Positions 25,901 to 38,300 of a DNA stretch of 64,000 nucleotides are shown here, piece by piece. Positions within the stretch are counted from its first letter, which is position 1. Every line of letters begins with the position of its first letter. This DNA is from Tetranychus cinnabarinus. Its lineage: Eukaryota > Arthropoda > Arachnida > Trombidiformes > Tetranychidae. A program made the translations under genes and the position numbers. Where the stretch lies: assembly GCA_022266195.1 (NCBI GenBank), contig WHVY01000003.1, positions 12,276,001 through 12,340,000 of the forward strand, given 5' to 3'. The notes beneath the pieces were generated by a model. It had not been told where the DNA came from and did no database searches. It was given only the letters and a program-made list of their open reading frames with translations.

Positions 25901-28900
25901 TTGTATCTATTCACCTGATTACGAGTATTGACTGTTTTGTATTCAGGATGAACATTTGAAAATGATATTCTGAATGTAACTTGATCAATAGATTTTTATA
26001 GCTCAATTCAAACCATTATATTATCTGTTTATTTAAAGTCAATTTCCATGGGAGATGAAGATAATTCCGTAATCAACTTTAATTTCAACATTGATTTACA
26101 ATTCTCGTCACGTTAGATGATCAGTGATCACACTTTTTGATCTTTGTTCCTCTTTTCCTTCCTTCTTATCGTCATTATCTTCATTATTGTATGTTAATCC
26201 GCTGAGAAATGACCAATTGATGATTAGAATTGGAAAAAGATATAATGTCCAACGATGATGATATCAATCGCAACTTTCCTTTCCTTCACTTGTCCAAAAA
26301 CGTCAGATTGGTTCCTCGGTCGTGTTAATTAAGATCAGCTCAATTCTCTGAAATGTCCGTTCTTTAACCTTCTAATGACAATTTTTTATTTCCATCCTAT
26401 TTTACAGCTTCACCAACAATTGATGAAGTCTTCTTACCAGCTTCCAGATTAGTAGAGGAAGGAACTAAAGTGAACATTATATGTTTCATCAACAAGGGTG
26501 ATCCCGAAATACATTTTACATGGTTTAAAGATGACCAACGATTGACCAAAAGTGATACATTACCACCAAATGATAACAATTATTTGATTGAAAGGTCAAA
26601 CCATTCATCTTCCATTCTGTTCAAGTCAGTCCATGTCTCAGATAAAGGAGATTACACCTGTCAAGCAACCAATAAATATGGATCAGATTCACGTAAAACT
26701 CGTCTAATTGTTCAATGTAAGTTGAAAATTGTGTGAAAAAAAACAATTCCTTCATGATAATATCATGAAATAAAATCAACAACTTTATTGTTCAACTCAC
26801 CATTTAAAGATTAAGATAAAGTTACAAGACTTACTGTACTGTATTTAAACTGATGGTCTTTGAACAGCAATGAAAGTTTGGTCCAAGTTGTTATAGCTAT
26901 AGACAGTTAAAGATGATGAAAGAGTTAGATTAAGAGTTAATAGAAAGAAACGAAGAAGTCCAGTCGCGATCAGCTATAATCGCGACTTGCGAATAAACTT
27001 TATATAAACCTGACTTGAATCATGAATTTCTCCGGAACTTGAATTCTCATGTTAATCTGACTATTTGTGGGAATAGTTCAGTATTGACTTTTTTAGGGCA
27101 TTAAATTTTTCTATTGTAAATACTTTTGACTAAGCACAATCAAAATTTCAGTGATGGGCCAAGATAACAAAAGTGTTTTCACGTTTTTACATGCATACAG
27201 ATGAATAAATAAGCTTCATGTCTAGGTCAAGATTAGTTTAAATCTCAGTATTAATTAAAAAAATATTGTAAATGGAATAGCTTACCTTTGCATCTTCACA
27301 AATTAATGCTAAGCCTGTAGAGCTTAAGCTTTAGATCAATTTAAAATACAATGATTATCCAGTTGATGATTAGATATTGAATTAATGTCACATTAAACTT
27401 AAAGAATTACTGAGATGATTCCTTGAACTGTTAAATATTAATATTTTGCAAAACACCGAGCTCCTGTTAATTTGATAATTCAGTGGGAAAATTTAGTGTT
27501 TTGAAGAAAGACAAAGTCAGCCTTTGACATTTTTAATTAACCCTTTTTTCACAAGATGGCGGTGATGATAAAATCCATAATTAATAAATCTGTTAATCCA
27601 TCTTAATGTTAACACTTTCAATTTTGTACACAAAAAACAATAAAATCAGACTATTGACGAGACTAACGGATTCACTGAGTTTTCAAATACCGTTACATTG
27701 AAACATGAGAATTTAAAAAATAATTCAAACAATTTTAAATGAAATTAATAAAAAATAGCAAAAAATTAACAAGAGATAAGGATAGGGAAAAGGATCAGAA
27801 CGCGATGGCGCTATTACTCTTTGCTTTGGTTGGTGTGTGATATAATCTTGTTATGTGAAAAATTGTGATGAAAAATGAAATGGCCAAAAGTTTAAGTGTG
27901 GTTAATGGATTGAAAATTTTCAACCTAAATTGTTTTTATTACAGCCAAGCCTAAGTGGAGGATTGAGCCTGCTAATAATATTAATGGTACTTTATCCAAA
28001 AGATTAATAATCAATTGTGATGCTGATGGCTATCCTAAGCCTAACATAACTTGGCTTACAAGATCAAGTAAGTTTAAAGATTGTCTTATTATAGACAAAA
28101 TATCAACAACTCATTTTTTCAATTATGTTTATCAGGTTCTTCAGATAGATTCATTGCTGTAAGAGATGGTCGATTAAAAACCCTTGAGAATGGTTCATTG
28201 TTAATTGACAGGATAAGTGATGAAGATGAGACTCAGTTTATGTGTAACGCAAATAATGGCATCGGTGATGGACTTAGTAAAATTGTTAATTTTAAAGTTA
28301 ATCGTGAGTATTAATTGTTGACATTAACAATTCATCTAGAAATCATATTATATTGACTTCTGTTTTGCATTCAATCTATTTCCAGGACCACCAAAAATTA
28401 CAGCAGAAACAAGTTCAATTGAGGTAAAAAGAGGAAACGAGATTTCAATTCGCTGTGTTGGTTATGGAGATTTACCCATTACTATGGAATGGACCAGATC
28501 AACAGAAAAAATAAAATCTAATGAACCAAATAGGTAAATTGTAATTAACTATCAGAATTACTCAACAATTAACTTTCTACTTTGTACTTTTTTATATTCA
28601 AATAGCAAATATTCAATGAACACGACCAAAATGAAAGACGTTGATGGAATCATATCAATATTATCAATAAATTCAGTTGAAAGGACAGACGAAGATGTTT
28701 ATTCGTGTGTAGGACATAATGATTATGGTTATGCTTCAGTTTCGATCAGACTAACTGTAATTGGTAAGTATTTTCAGCTACAAAGCCCAAGACTCTTCAT
28801 CTTGAATTTAACCCGAAAAAAAGGAAGACAAAGATTCTCATCAGAAGCATTTCGGTCTCTCGTCTTTTACAATCTTTTATTTTGCATATTTTTTCATTTT

Positions 28901-31900
28901 AATACTTTTTCATTGACAAATTGTAATTTCAATGCTGATAAAGATGGTGATAAGTATCAATGGTTTGAACACTAATGGGTAGGAGGAAATTTTTCATCAT
29001 AACAAGATTGAAAGATGAAATTGAAATTTCATCAATATATTTGATTCCCTTTTTCCGTCAGTTGTACTTTATAGTTGACTTTATTTCAATCTTCTATCAT
29101 CGCCATCATCACCATCAACAACATCGTTATCATCTTTATCACACTGTCTTCCCTTTTATCTTTATCATCCCTTTTCTTGCTTGTTTTCATCGTCATTTTT
29201 TCCGCAATCTTAAAGTGCTTTTTGTGAATTCTGGTTCTTTACTTAAAAACTGTTTCAATTTGTTGCAACGTTTATTATTATACTTTTTGTTCCTTCTCAA
29301 TTTTCCATCTTCATGTTTCTCTTCCCCAAGACATGATAGTTTCTCTTGGAAAGTAAAAATCAATCTGAAATGATTTCAGAACTAATTCTGTTACATTACG
29401 TTAGACTTTCCTCTTCTTTTAAACTCTGCTTTCTCCTAATGTAACAGTTCATCATGGCCAAGTGAGTTTACCATTTTTTTCATTTCTATTCAAGCCTCTA
29501 ACTGTAAACTGATTAAAATTTATATCCATCAAAAATTTGATAACATTTAATTACAATTACAAATTGTACAAATTGTTATTTACCTTAATTATTTGTTGAG
29601 TAAACGTTTCTTTCATACTTTTGTTTTCCAGTCTACTATTCGTACTGATGGAGGGACACCAGAAATAAAAAAGTTAAATGGTTCCTATGTAAACAAGATT
29701 AACTCTTATTTATGAGGGTTAATTATAAACATTGACCAACAGGTTAATCAAATTTAATGGCAGTCAACCTTGGACAATCTGGCGCAACAATAATTGAAAT
29801 GAATGAAAGAAGCAACATTTAAAGATAAAGATATAATCATCATCATCATCCTCATGAAACATCTATTTACTCTTAAACAACAATCAAATCACTAGTGTAA
29901 AATTAGACTCATATTAAGATATTATACTACTACTTGATGATGAGGATAATGAGAATGAAGATGATGATTCTGATGGCGATGGTGATAGGATAAAAGAGTC
30001 TACAGAGATTTCATTTTCTTCTTTCAGCAAACACAGATTTATATTATTATCATTATTTTGATGGTGGTGATGGTTAAAGAAATGAAAATGAAATGTAACA
30101 TTGAACAACGTTTCATAAACCAATCTTTATTATCATTTATCATCCATTCCTCAAAGGAAAGGAAGATACAATGTCGGTCATCACCCTCATCACCATCTTC
30201 ATCATAATCATTTAGCATCCATCTTTTTCCTCTTCAAGTCACCTTTTCCAGATTAACCTTTGCCAACATGATATATTATATCCATAGACAAGAAGCAGAC
30301 TAAAGACCAATCCAAGTAAACATACTCTTGCCTGGTTCATCATTTGTCTTCCATCTTCTCATGTCATTCATTATTCTCGATAGAAGAATGTTAAATATCA
30401 TTATTCTCATCCCTTTTCCTTCCCTTCCTCCATTAATCCCATCCTTGTCTTTCCACTCTTCATCTTCTTCTTCTTCTTCTCCATCATCGACAATGTTTCT
30501 AATGGAAGCTATCACCTGATGATGAAGCTAATTAGTTTAACAATGCATCTCAATAATCATTCCTACCTTTCAATTAATCACTATTAACTTTATTTCTTGA
30601 CAGGTAAACCCTTGTTATTGTCCGTCTAATCTATCTTTTGAACCCAAAAAAAACATTTCACTTGAAATTACTTTTAATGAACAGAGCAGCAAAATTCAAA
30701 AATCTAATTGTTATTGCTTCAGCTATAAGATTCGTATTTGGTACAAATTAATTAATTTGTTACTTCCATCAGTATTATTATTTAATCAAGATTTGTTTTA
30801 TTTTTTCAGGTATTTCATTGCATTAATCACAATCAAATTAAGACATTTCGCCTTTTCTTCAATTGATTTCTCCAAATCCAAACATTATGGGAAAAATCAA
30901 TATTAGTGAAAACATTTATAATTATTGTTTGCATTCAGTTTACTCGATTGAAATGAATTTCAAGATTTAATCTGGTAAATGGTAAAAATCAATTTAAATC
31001 AAAGGCTAAATTGAATTGAAATTGGAAAGTTACTGATTAATTTATGGACAGTACATGGTATTTATAGATGAGCGAGTAAAAGCGCATTATTTTTTCATTC
31101 TCAGTGAACCTAAATTTTAGAATGATAAACTCATGAAATGTTGATCAACATGATGAACATTATCATTACAAAAGCAGTCCAAGTTGAAGTAACGTGCTTT
31201 ACCCAAAAGCAAATAGGATTATCAAGTGAATGAAAGAAAAACAAAAAAACTGAAAATGGTCACTTTCATCATCTTCATCTTCACTCTCTTCAACATCTTT
31301 CAAGTCCTTTTATGTCTCATCCTTTTTCCTGGAGTAAATTCAATTTTCAGATAACTTAAAATATAATTCATGTTGAACAATAAGATAAACTCATTTTACC
31401 TCATTAACCTTTCAATGTTGTTTCTCTGTTTTAACCATAGTCTCTGCTCTTTTCATGTTTACTTGGTTTCCTTGATCATTGATGCTTTCATTATTTGTAA
31501 TTTTGTTGCTTCAAATGTTGAATTATCATTCAATTAATCGATTGAAATTGTCGATTAAGAATCAACTGTGATCGATAGAAACATTGAACAACATGTTTTG
31601 GTTTTGTTGTGTCAAAGTTGATAGTAAATATTTTACCCAATATTGACAATGTTTACTTTTTTTGCCTCTTTATCTTCAATATCATCAATATTTGGCCCTT
31701 TCACCTTATCTTCTTGTCTTCATTGTTTTCATCAACTGTAAAAACAAGTGAAAACAGAAAGAATCGCAAGATTGCATGAGAATCAAATGAAAGTCCAGAA
31801 TTTGTCGATAATTGAATTTGGCCTTAGACTTTTATCTTTTCTTCTTTTGTCCTCTTCTCTTTTCCTATCATCATCATAATCATCTTTATCTTCATTGACT

Positions 31901-34733
31901 ACTCAGACCGTTATCTAAAAAAGGCCAGAAAAGGTCAAATGAAAAGACTTTTCTTGTTCATCTTTCAGCTTCTTTTTTTGACCATTGGTTTGTTAACAAA
32001 ACAATTGGAGACTCGATAGCTTATAACTGAATGAAAAAGTAAAGATGAAAAAAAGTGAAAGTTAAAGATGAGAAAGACTGATGAAAGTTAGTTGATTTTA
32101 CCTCTTCTTTTGCTCCATAAACATCTTTAAGCTACCATTTAAAGGCTTTTCTTGTCGTTTTCATCCTTTTTTCTTGCCTTTTTATAACTTCATCTTCCTA
32201 TTTTTATGTCCTTTCTTCATCATTCATCTTCATCTCAACTTTCCTCTATAACAATAACTTTTGATTGTGAAAAAATTTAAAACTCTGAACAAAATTTAAC
32301 GGCTTTTAAAGGCAGGCTGCTTTGAAATAACAAATTTGTCTCAACTTTCATATCACCATCACCATCATCATCAGAATCACTATCAACATTAGTTGTTGAT
32401 GTTTAACTTATCCATTTATTTACCTATTTGACTATCTAATAGATTCGCTTGCATCTTTAGCTATTAACTTTTCTTCTCGCAACACAATTTACATGTTTTA
32501 AATTGCTGTAAGATCGCTTGTAAAATGAGTTTAACTTGTAACAATCTATAACGGAGGTTAACTTATCATTCTCGAGAATTTTTTTCAAAAAGCCTTTTTG
32601 GGCTTAAGTTTATTGAACAACGATGAATTGTCTTGATTTTAAGGGTTAATTTTTAGCGAGTCTTGCTCATGACAACAGTTTTTACCTTTTTAATTAAATT
32701 TCTGTTTTTTATTTTGTAAATATTTACACAGAGAGACCTGGAAAGCCAATTAACCTGGAGCCTGGTAATATAACAAGTCGAACCATTGAGTTACATTGGA
32801 AGCTACCTTTTGATGGTAATTCAATCATCAAACAATGTCATATTGTTTATGAGCCAGTAGATCAGCTTGATGTCGGCTCCAATAATAACCAGATTTCTTA
32901 TGACAATTACAAAGTGACTGTCGATGGAGCAGTTTCGTCAACTTTAATATCTAATCTTCTTCCATTGATTACTTACACATTTCGTGTTTACTGTGAAAAT
33001 GCTGTTGGTCAAAGTGATCACAGTGATCCAGTTAATGTAACTACTCGTCAAGAAGGTTTGTTATAACAAATAGGCGTCTTTTTGGTTGAAATCAATGTAC
33101 TGATGATTTCCTTTTATTGTTTATTTTAGCTCCTGAAGGCCCTCCACAATCAATCAAAGTTTCAGCCACTGGATCACAATCTCTGAAAGTAACTTGGACT
33201 CCAGTTTCACCTGAACTTCAACATGGACCTATTTTAGCTTATTATGTTGGATATAAGACTGAATCAGCCAATGATCGATATCAGTTCAAACATCATGTAG
33301 TCAATATGGAAGAAGAACGGAATTCACCTTCCTTTACCACTTATCTAACCAATTTGAGGCCTTTAACTCGTTATTGGGTTGTTGTACAAGCATATAATCA
33401 AGCAGGCTCAGGTCCTTTGTCTGACCCTGTTGTCGGTGTTACTCTTGAAACTTCACCACCAATATCACCTTCAATAACAGTTGTTGGTACAACTAATGAT
33501 TCAATTGAGATAGTTTGGGAGCGAGATCCGAAAGACAAATCAATTATACGAGAATACAATCTCTACTTTAAAGAAGAGAATAAAAATTCCCATAATAATC
33601 ATATCAAATTAGAACCAGAATTACGAAGTTATGTGCTCAAAGATTTATCATGTGGAACAAAGTATTCATTATTCATGACAGCTACAAATAGTCTTGGAAC
33701 TGGCGAACCAAGTCAGAAAGTTTCTGCTCGAACCAAAGGTGCCGGTAAGTAACGAATTAATCAAAACAAAACGTTTTATCAAATTCTTACCAAACACTTA
33801 TTGATGATTTTTTAACCTTTCCTGTAATTTTCAGCTCCGATTTCACCAACCAGATTATCATCAGTCATTTGGACCAATAAAACTGAAGTTATTCTCAATT
33901 TAGGATTATGGAATAATGGTGGATGCCCGATCCATTATTTTGATATAAAGAAACGTCCGAAACATACAAATATCTGGATTCCTGTTCATGAAAAGTTGAC
34001 CATGAAAGGTTCTAAAAAAGAGATTGGACTTCATCATTTTGTCCCCGGAATGACTTATATCATTCTGGTCATTGCTAAAAATGATGCTGGTGTAACTCAA
34101 TCTGAATACCCAATAACCATACCGAGTCATGATTCAACAATATCTCAGTCATCATCTAGAAGCTCTTATTCATCGGCTAAAAGTAGGAATAATGAATTAA
34201 CTGGTGCCTACGAGGAAGTGCCTTTATATCGGAACATTTCTTTCATCGTTCCAATCAGTCTCTCTTTAGCAATTATTATTTTCCTTCTTCTTCTTGCTTT
34301 TTATTGTGTCAATCGACAACCACATCCAATTTATAATCATTACTCAGGTTGGTAAAAACACTAAAAATAATAGTAGCAAGTATTAACCATCTAATGTGAA
34401 CATATTTTTTCTTTTCCAGAAGATGATGGAAAAGCAAGCAATTCTTTATCTCTATCTGATTTATCCAATCAAAAGCCTGGTTCTCGACTGAATATGTCAA
34501 CCAAATGTATGAACATTGACAATGCAATGAAGGCTGGATCAATTGTTTCTGGCTATTCAACCAGCAACCATTTGGGAACTGAAAGGAGTTACACAACTCA
34601 CCATCAATACTCGGAACCTTATTCAACTGCAAGTGGAATCGATACTCGCTCATCTCTTGGCTCAAAAGATCATTTTGCTACTATCAAACGAGGTGCCTCG
34701 GGCCCTAGACCGTCACCTTACATTGCCTCATGA
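16914..34733 (+). CDS. Dscam-like immunoglobulin/fibronectin cell-adhesion receptor (shortened form)
   Basis: Exons: 16914-17327, 24265-24426, 26408-26716, 27945-28067, 28136-28303, 28386-28533, 28606-28763, 32732-33055, 33130-33744, 33835-34347, 34420-34733. All junctions have GT-AG ends and matching phase (phase 1 except 28533/28606, phase 2). Domains in order: five Ig domains, each with the Cys...Trp...(D.G.Y.C) signature, then four FN3 domains, a TM helix (ISFIVPISLSLAIIIFLLLL) and a cytoplasmic tail of about 125 residues. Family hallmarks: GGYPIHSISWEK in the second Ig (Ig6-type of fly Dscam), KGDPEIHFTWF in the third (Ig7-type), PKWRIEP with DGYPKPNITW in the fourth (Ig8-type), an FN3 with YYVGYK (FN2-type), and a last FN3 with GGCPIHYFDI (FN6-type). 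It probably acts in neuronal or immune surface recognition; this is inferred from the family. No tandem alternative cassettes were seen. The last donor (CAG|GTTGGT) is weak but the only one giving the right phase. Confidence 0.9.
17328..24264 (+). other. 6.9-kb intron splitting the second Ig domain of the Dscam-like gene
   Basis: Donor G|GTGAGT after WEKG and acceptor TTTTCAG|GT before NQQII; both flanking exons are phase 1 and together form one Ig domain. I looked for extra copies of the second half-domain (the pattern L.I.....DSG.Y.C) that would mark mutually exclusive exons and saw none. Apart from a candidate minus-strand exon at 17.6-17.8 kb the intron is featureless AT-rich sequence. 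Confidence 0.7.
17629..17787 (-). other. Candidate minus-strand exon or coding relic nested in the Dscam-like intron
   Basis: On the minus strand a good acceptor (CTTCTCTTTTTGCAG) precedes 17787 and is followed by 52 open codons, LWVHRKCVPIEIQPEEKKPV and then a Lys-rich run ending GIFRKV-stop at 17629. Further upstream on the same strand (about 17950-17885) is another short coding-like stretch (MKGLTRKLVKLKEQIQLWL-stop). The composition looks more coding than the surrounding intron, but I do not recognise the protein and found no complete gene model. It could be the end of a nested gene, or a decayed copy. Confidence 0.25.
24430..24810 (+). pseudogene. Decayed coding fragment or alternative terminal exon after the Ig6-type exon
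   Basis: Directly behind the exon ending at 24426, a 40-bp candidate intron (GTAAGT...TTACAG) leads to an exon at 24467 in matching phase. It encodes about 80 residues of coding-like sequence, including KLTEIKDLANLLSLVEQYIK and LNKPENPSNFIDLNTLLNID, and stops with TAA at 24706. The same frame then reads on past this stop and a TGA 15 bases later into ESEFKSSPKDIISTINPQSD and a final TGA at 24808. A single frame with coding character interrupted by two nonsense codons suggests a pseudogene fragment of an unrecognised protein. If spliced to the upstream exon it would give a truncated, soluble receptor. No Ig pattern is present. Confidence 0.4.
25127..25172 (+). repeat. Intronic element, copy 1
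   Basis: A 46-bp segment containing TAATCCATCTTAATGTTAAC that recurs at 27574-27619 with about 42 of 46 bases identical. It lies in the intron before the Ig7-type exon; the second copy lies in the intron after it. Both are preceded, at slightly different spacing, by CCTTTTTTCACA. Confidence 0.6.
26962..26987. repeat. GC-rich hairpin in intron
   Basis: AGTCGCGAT, an 8-base loop, then ATCGCGACT: a perfect 9-bp inverted repeat with an unusually CG-rich stem for this AT-rich intron between the Ig7- and Ig8-type exons. Confidence 0.5.
27574..27619 (+). repeat. Intronic element, copy 2
   Basis: Second copy of the 46-bp element of 25127-25172, in the same orientation, in the intron following the Ig7-type exon. 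The differences are single substitutions; the right half (TAATCCATCTTAATGTTAAC) is identical. Confidence 0.6.
28764..32731 (+). other. 4-kb intron between the last Ig exon and the first FN3 exon
   Basis: Donor ATTG|GTAAGT and acceptor TTTACACAG|AG, phase 1 on both sides. It contains low-complexity stretches (ATC/GAT runs, a CTT tract near 30460) and poor-quality open frames rich in His, Phe or Ser that I consider non-coding. Confidence 0.65.
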
Positions 34734-35364
34734 AATAAGAGATCAATAGGTGTACATTACTTGTTTAACTTTAATCACTGGTTGATCACCTTAAACAAGC
34801 CTAATCTTCTTGCTAAATATCAAAAACATATATCGATATCGGTATTAAAATTGTAATATATATTTTGCTACACGAACTCTTAATTATCAATCGTTTTCTG
34901 CTTTACACAATCAATAAACAACAAATTAATAATCAATGAAAATCGTAATTTTCTTTGTATTGAACTTGAAATGTTAATAATGTCGTAAATGACAACCATT
35001 TCAACAGTTTCACCACTTGCGTTTATTTCCAATCAAGCATCTAAAAAGGTTAAAAGAGTTATTAAATAGTTGTTGATATTAATAGCTGTTCTTAGAAATC
35101 AAATCTCTGCCAATTTTTCGTTTTAATTGTTTAATATCTTCCGGTTAGCATTAACTTTACCGACCAAAGAGATAGTTTTTCATGAAAAACACTATTTTAG
35201 ATTCTCATTTCTTAACATCGCTTCGATTGTGAACAATCATTTGATATTGTTTTCGCAAAATGATTTGAAGTCAAGTCTTTTCTATCATTTAGAATCTTGA
35301 AGATTTCTTGGAAAAATTTACTTCTTCATTCCAAGTTAATCAGTTTCCAAACAATTAACGTGAA
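34734..35364. other. Intergenic: Dscam-like 3' end to convertase start
   Basis: Contains the probable 3' UTR of the Dscam-like gene with AATAAA at 34913-34918, about 180 bp after the stop codon, and then the 5' flank of the furin-like gene. Both genes are on the plus strand. No further coding sequence or recognisable promoter motif was seen. Confidence 0.6.
34913..34918 (+). terminator. Poly(A) signal of the Dscam-like gene
   Basis: AATAAA about 180 bp downstream of the TGA at 34733, in the first AT-rich stretch after the gene. Confidence 0.5.
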
Positions 35365-38300
35365 ATGTTAATCAAAAGGATTTCTTATTTATTAACACTA
35401 ATTCTAACCATTGAATGTAGACCAGAGTACAACGAATTGGATCCATACCTAAACAATGTCCAGGAAATTATCGTAAGATCTTATAGAGGAATTCAGTATG
35501 TTGAACATATTGCACGTAAATATGGACCAATTGAGGTTCGAGAGGTAAGTTAATTGTGAAAATGAAAAACAAAATCATTGTGTTTACCAATCATTTATTT
35601 TCAGGTTCCTAGCTTTGAAAATACTTACTCTCTTCTGATTCCTGTGGCAAATAAATACACTCGAAGTCTTGATATAATCAAAGATTTAGCGGCTGATGTA
35701 GGAGTTGAATTCACTGAGCCACAAATACCATTCTTTAGACATAAACGTGGCTATTTGAGCGAACCATCGAGTTTACCTTTAAATAATCATTACAAGGTTA
35801 ATCATTTGTCAGCCAATTCACTCGATGAAAAAATTCTGGGGATCCGGCAAATGGAGCCAATGCTATTGACGGGCGAGACGGGTGGAGCAGAGACCGCTCG
35901 TCCGATTCCAGATACTAATAATCTTATTAAGAAGGCTGCCTTAAGGTTTAATGATAAATTGTTTATGAATCAATGGTACATCACCAATGAGATGAATAGT
36001 TTAACACGAAGTCACAAAATTATGGAAGCTTGGTCACATGGGTTTACTGGTAAAGGAATCACAGTTGCCATTCTTGATGACGGTTTGTTTGATTCTTGTT
36101 ATGATTTTTCAATTTTTGTTTTATCATTCATCTAATTCTAATATTTAAAAATTCATTTTTTCTGACAATTCCATCGAATCAAAGGACTTGAACATACTCA
36201 TAGTGATTTAAAATCTAATTTCGTAAGTGATATCAATTAGTCCTTTGTCTCTCAATTTGATCTTCTTGGTCATTGTTTTTCTTTTGATCTCACAGAATCC
36301 AATTGCTAGTTATGATTTCAATGATGATGATTTTGACCCAAGTCCACGACCTGGTAGTGATAATAGCCATGGGACAAGGTGTGCCGGTGAGGTTGCCATG
36401 AGTGCAAATAACTTTCTTTGTGGCGTAGGAATTGCTTTTAATGCTCGTGTTGCGGGTAAGTAACTGTGGAAATTTTTGCCAATCTTGACCATGGTTGTTC
36501 TTGGCTAGTCCATGATGAAAATTTCTGTCCGTTTCTCTTTCTAGGTATTAAGTTACTCGATGGAGCTATCACTGACGCTATTGAGGGTAGAAGCCTAGCA
36601 TATAAGCATCAAATCGTTGATATCTACAGTGCTTCTTGGGGCCCAGCTGATAACGGTGAAACAGTTGAAGGACCTAAAAGATTAGCTCAGGAAGCTTTAC
36701 TTCGTGGAGTCACCTATGGAAGACGAGGCCGAGGCTCAATTTATGTTTGGGCTTCTGGTAATGGAGGCAATAATGATGATAACTGTAATTGTGATGGATA
36801 TGCTAGTTCAATCTATACTTTGTCAATTGGAAGTGCTTCTCAAAATGGGTAAATTTCATTCTTACTCTTTCAAACGGATTATTGGAAGTTTTTTGCCTTA
36901 GATCAAAGTACTGAACTAGTGATCATTTTTTAGATCTTTCCCTTGGTATGGAGAGCGTTGTGCGTCAACAATTGCCGTTACTTATTCAAGTGGTGGTAAA
37001 AATGAAGGTAAAGTAGCCACAACAGATATTGGCAATTCTTGCACCAATGATCATACTGGAACTTCAGCTGCCGCACCAATTGCTGCCGGAATAATAGCCT
37101 TAGTTTTAGAAGCAAAGTGAGTGAAACAATTATTCTCATGAATGATGAAAAATATTATCATTTATTGTTTAAGTTGGTTTTATTTTTCATTTTTTAATGT
37201 TAAACTTTTAAATAATGGAAGATACAAAATTGATTGACCACTCTTCTCTATAGTCCCAACCTTAATTGGCGTGATGTTCAGCATTTAGTTGTATGGACAT
37301 CACAAGTTCTTCCTCTGAAAAATAACCCAGGATGGAAACGTAATGGTGCTGATCTTTTGTTCAATGAAAGATTTGGGTTTGGTCTTTTGGACGCAGATTT
37401 AATGACCCGATGGGCTAAAGCATGGCCATCAGTACCACCACAAAGATTTTGTAACGTTGGTCTCCTACTGAGGTAATCAATTGTAAATTTAACCATTTAT
37501 CTGTGTATTTTAATTTTACCTTCTGCTTTCTTTACAGGGACCCTCTTAAAATAAGCAGTGAATCAAAATTACGAGTTGCTTTTAATGTCAGTGGCTGTCG
37601 TGGCTCAATTGGTGAAGTCAATTATGTCGAACACGTTCAGTTGATGGCCACTATCGACTATCCATTGAGGGGTGCACTCGAAATCGAATTGGTTTCACCT
37701 TCAAGTAAGCCATATCATATTAATCGAAACTAAGTCCATTGCTTACCCTTTACTAACACTTTCACTTTATTATCCCAACATTATGACAACCTTTATCATT
37801 CAATAGATACAAGTTCAACTCTTTTGGACTCACGAAAACGAGATAAATCATCAGAAGGTTTCCAAAACTGGCTTTTTACATCCGTTCATTTTTGGGCAGA
37901 AAGACCTTATGGCTATTGGACTTTGGAAATTCGAGATAATGTAAATATTTTACAGACACAGAATTTTAATATCTCAATATAGTTCAATAGACAGATGAAA
38001 GGGTTGAGTTTTCTCGTTACATTTACCAATCATGCGATATATAGATTTGAATATCTAATTAACAAATTACATTGGCTTTTTCGGTTTAATTTTGAATTTA
38101 CCTTTATATCGAGTTGGCTTACAAAGCATCTTCTTATTTTTTATGACAAAAATAATATCAATTTTATTACAAGAATAACGCTTTTCTCTCAATTTTTCAT
38201 TTTTCAATTTCATTTACAGAGTCCCAAGAAACGGTTTGGAACAATATCAAAACTATCGTTACTCATTTTTGGAACCAGAGAAAAGCCATATCATATGAGT

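Noticed and set aside
28975..29373. 132-codon open frame with a His-rich stretch in the intron after the last Ig exon
   Set aside because: It follows from CATCATCACC-type simple sequence and T-rich runs; there is no domain and no splice evidence.
29914..30519. Ser-rich or Glu-rich frames on either strand
   Set aside because: Translations of TCATCA/TTCTTC microsatellites.
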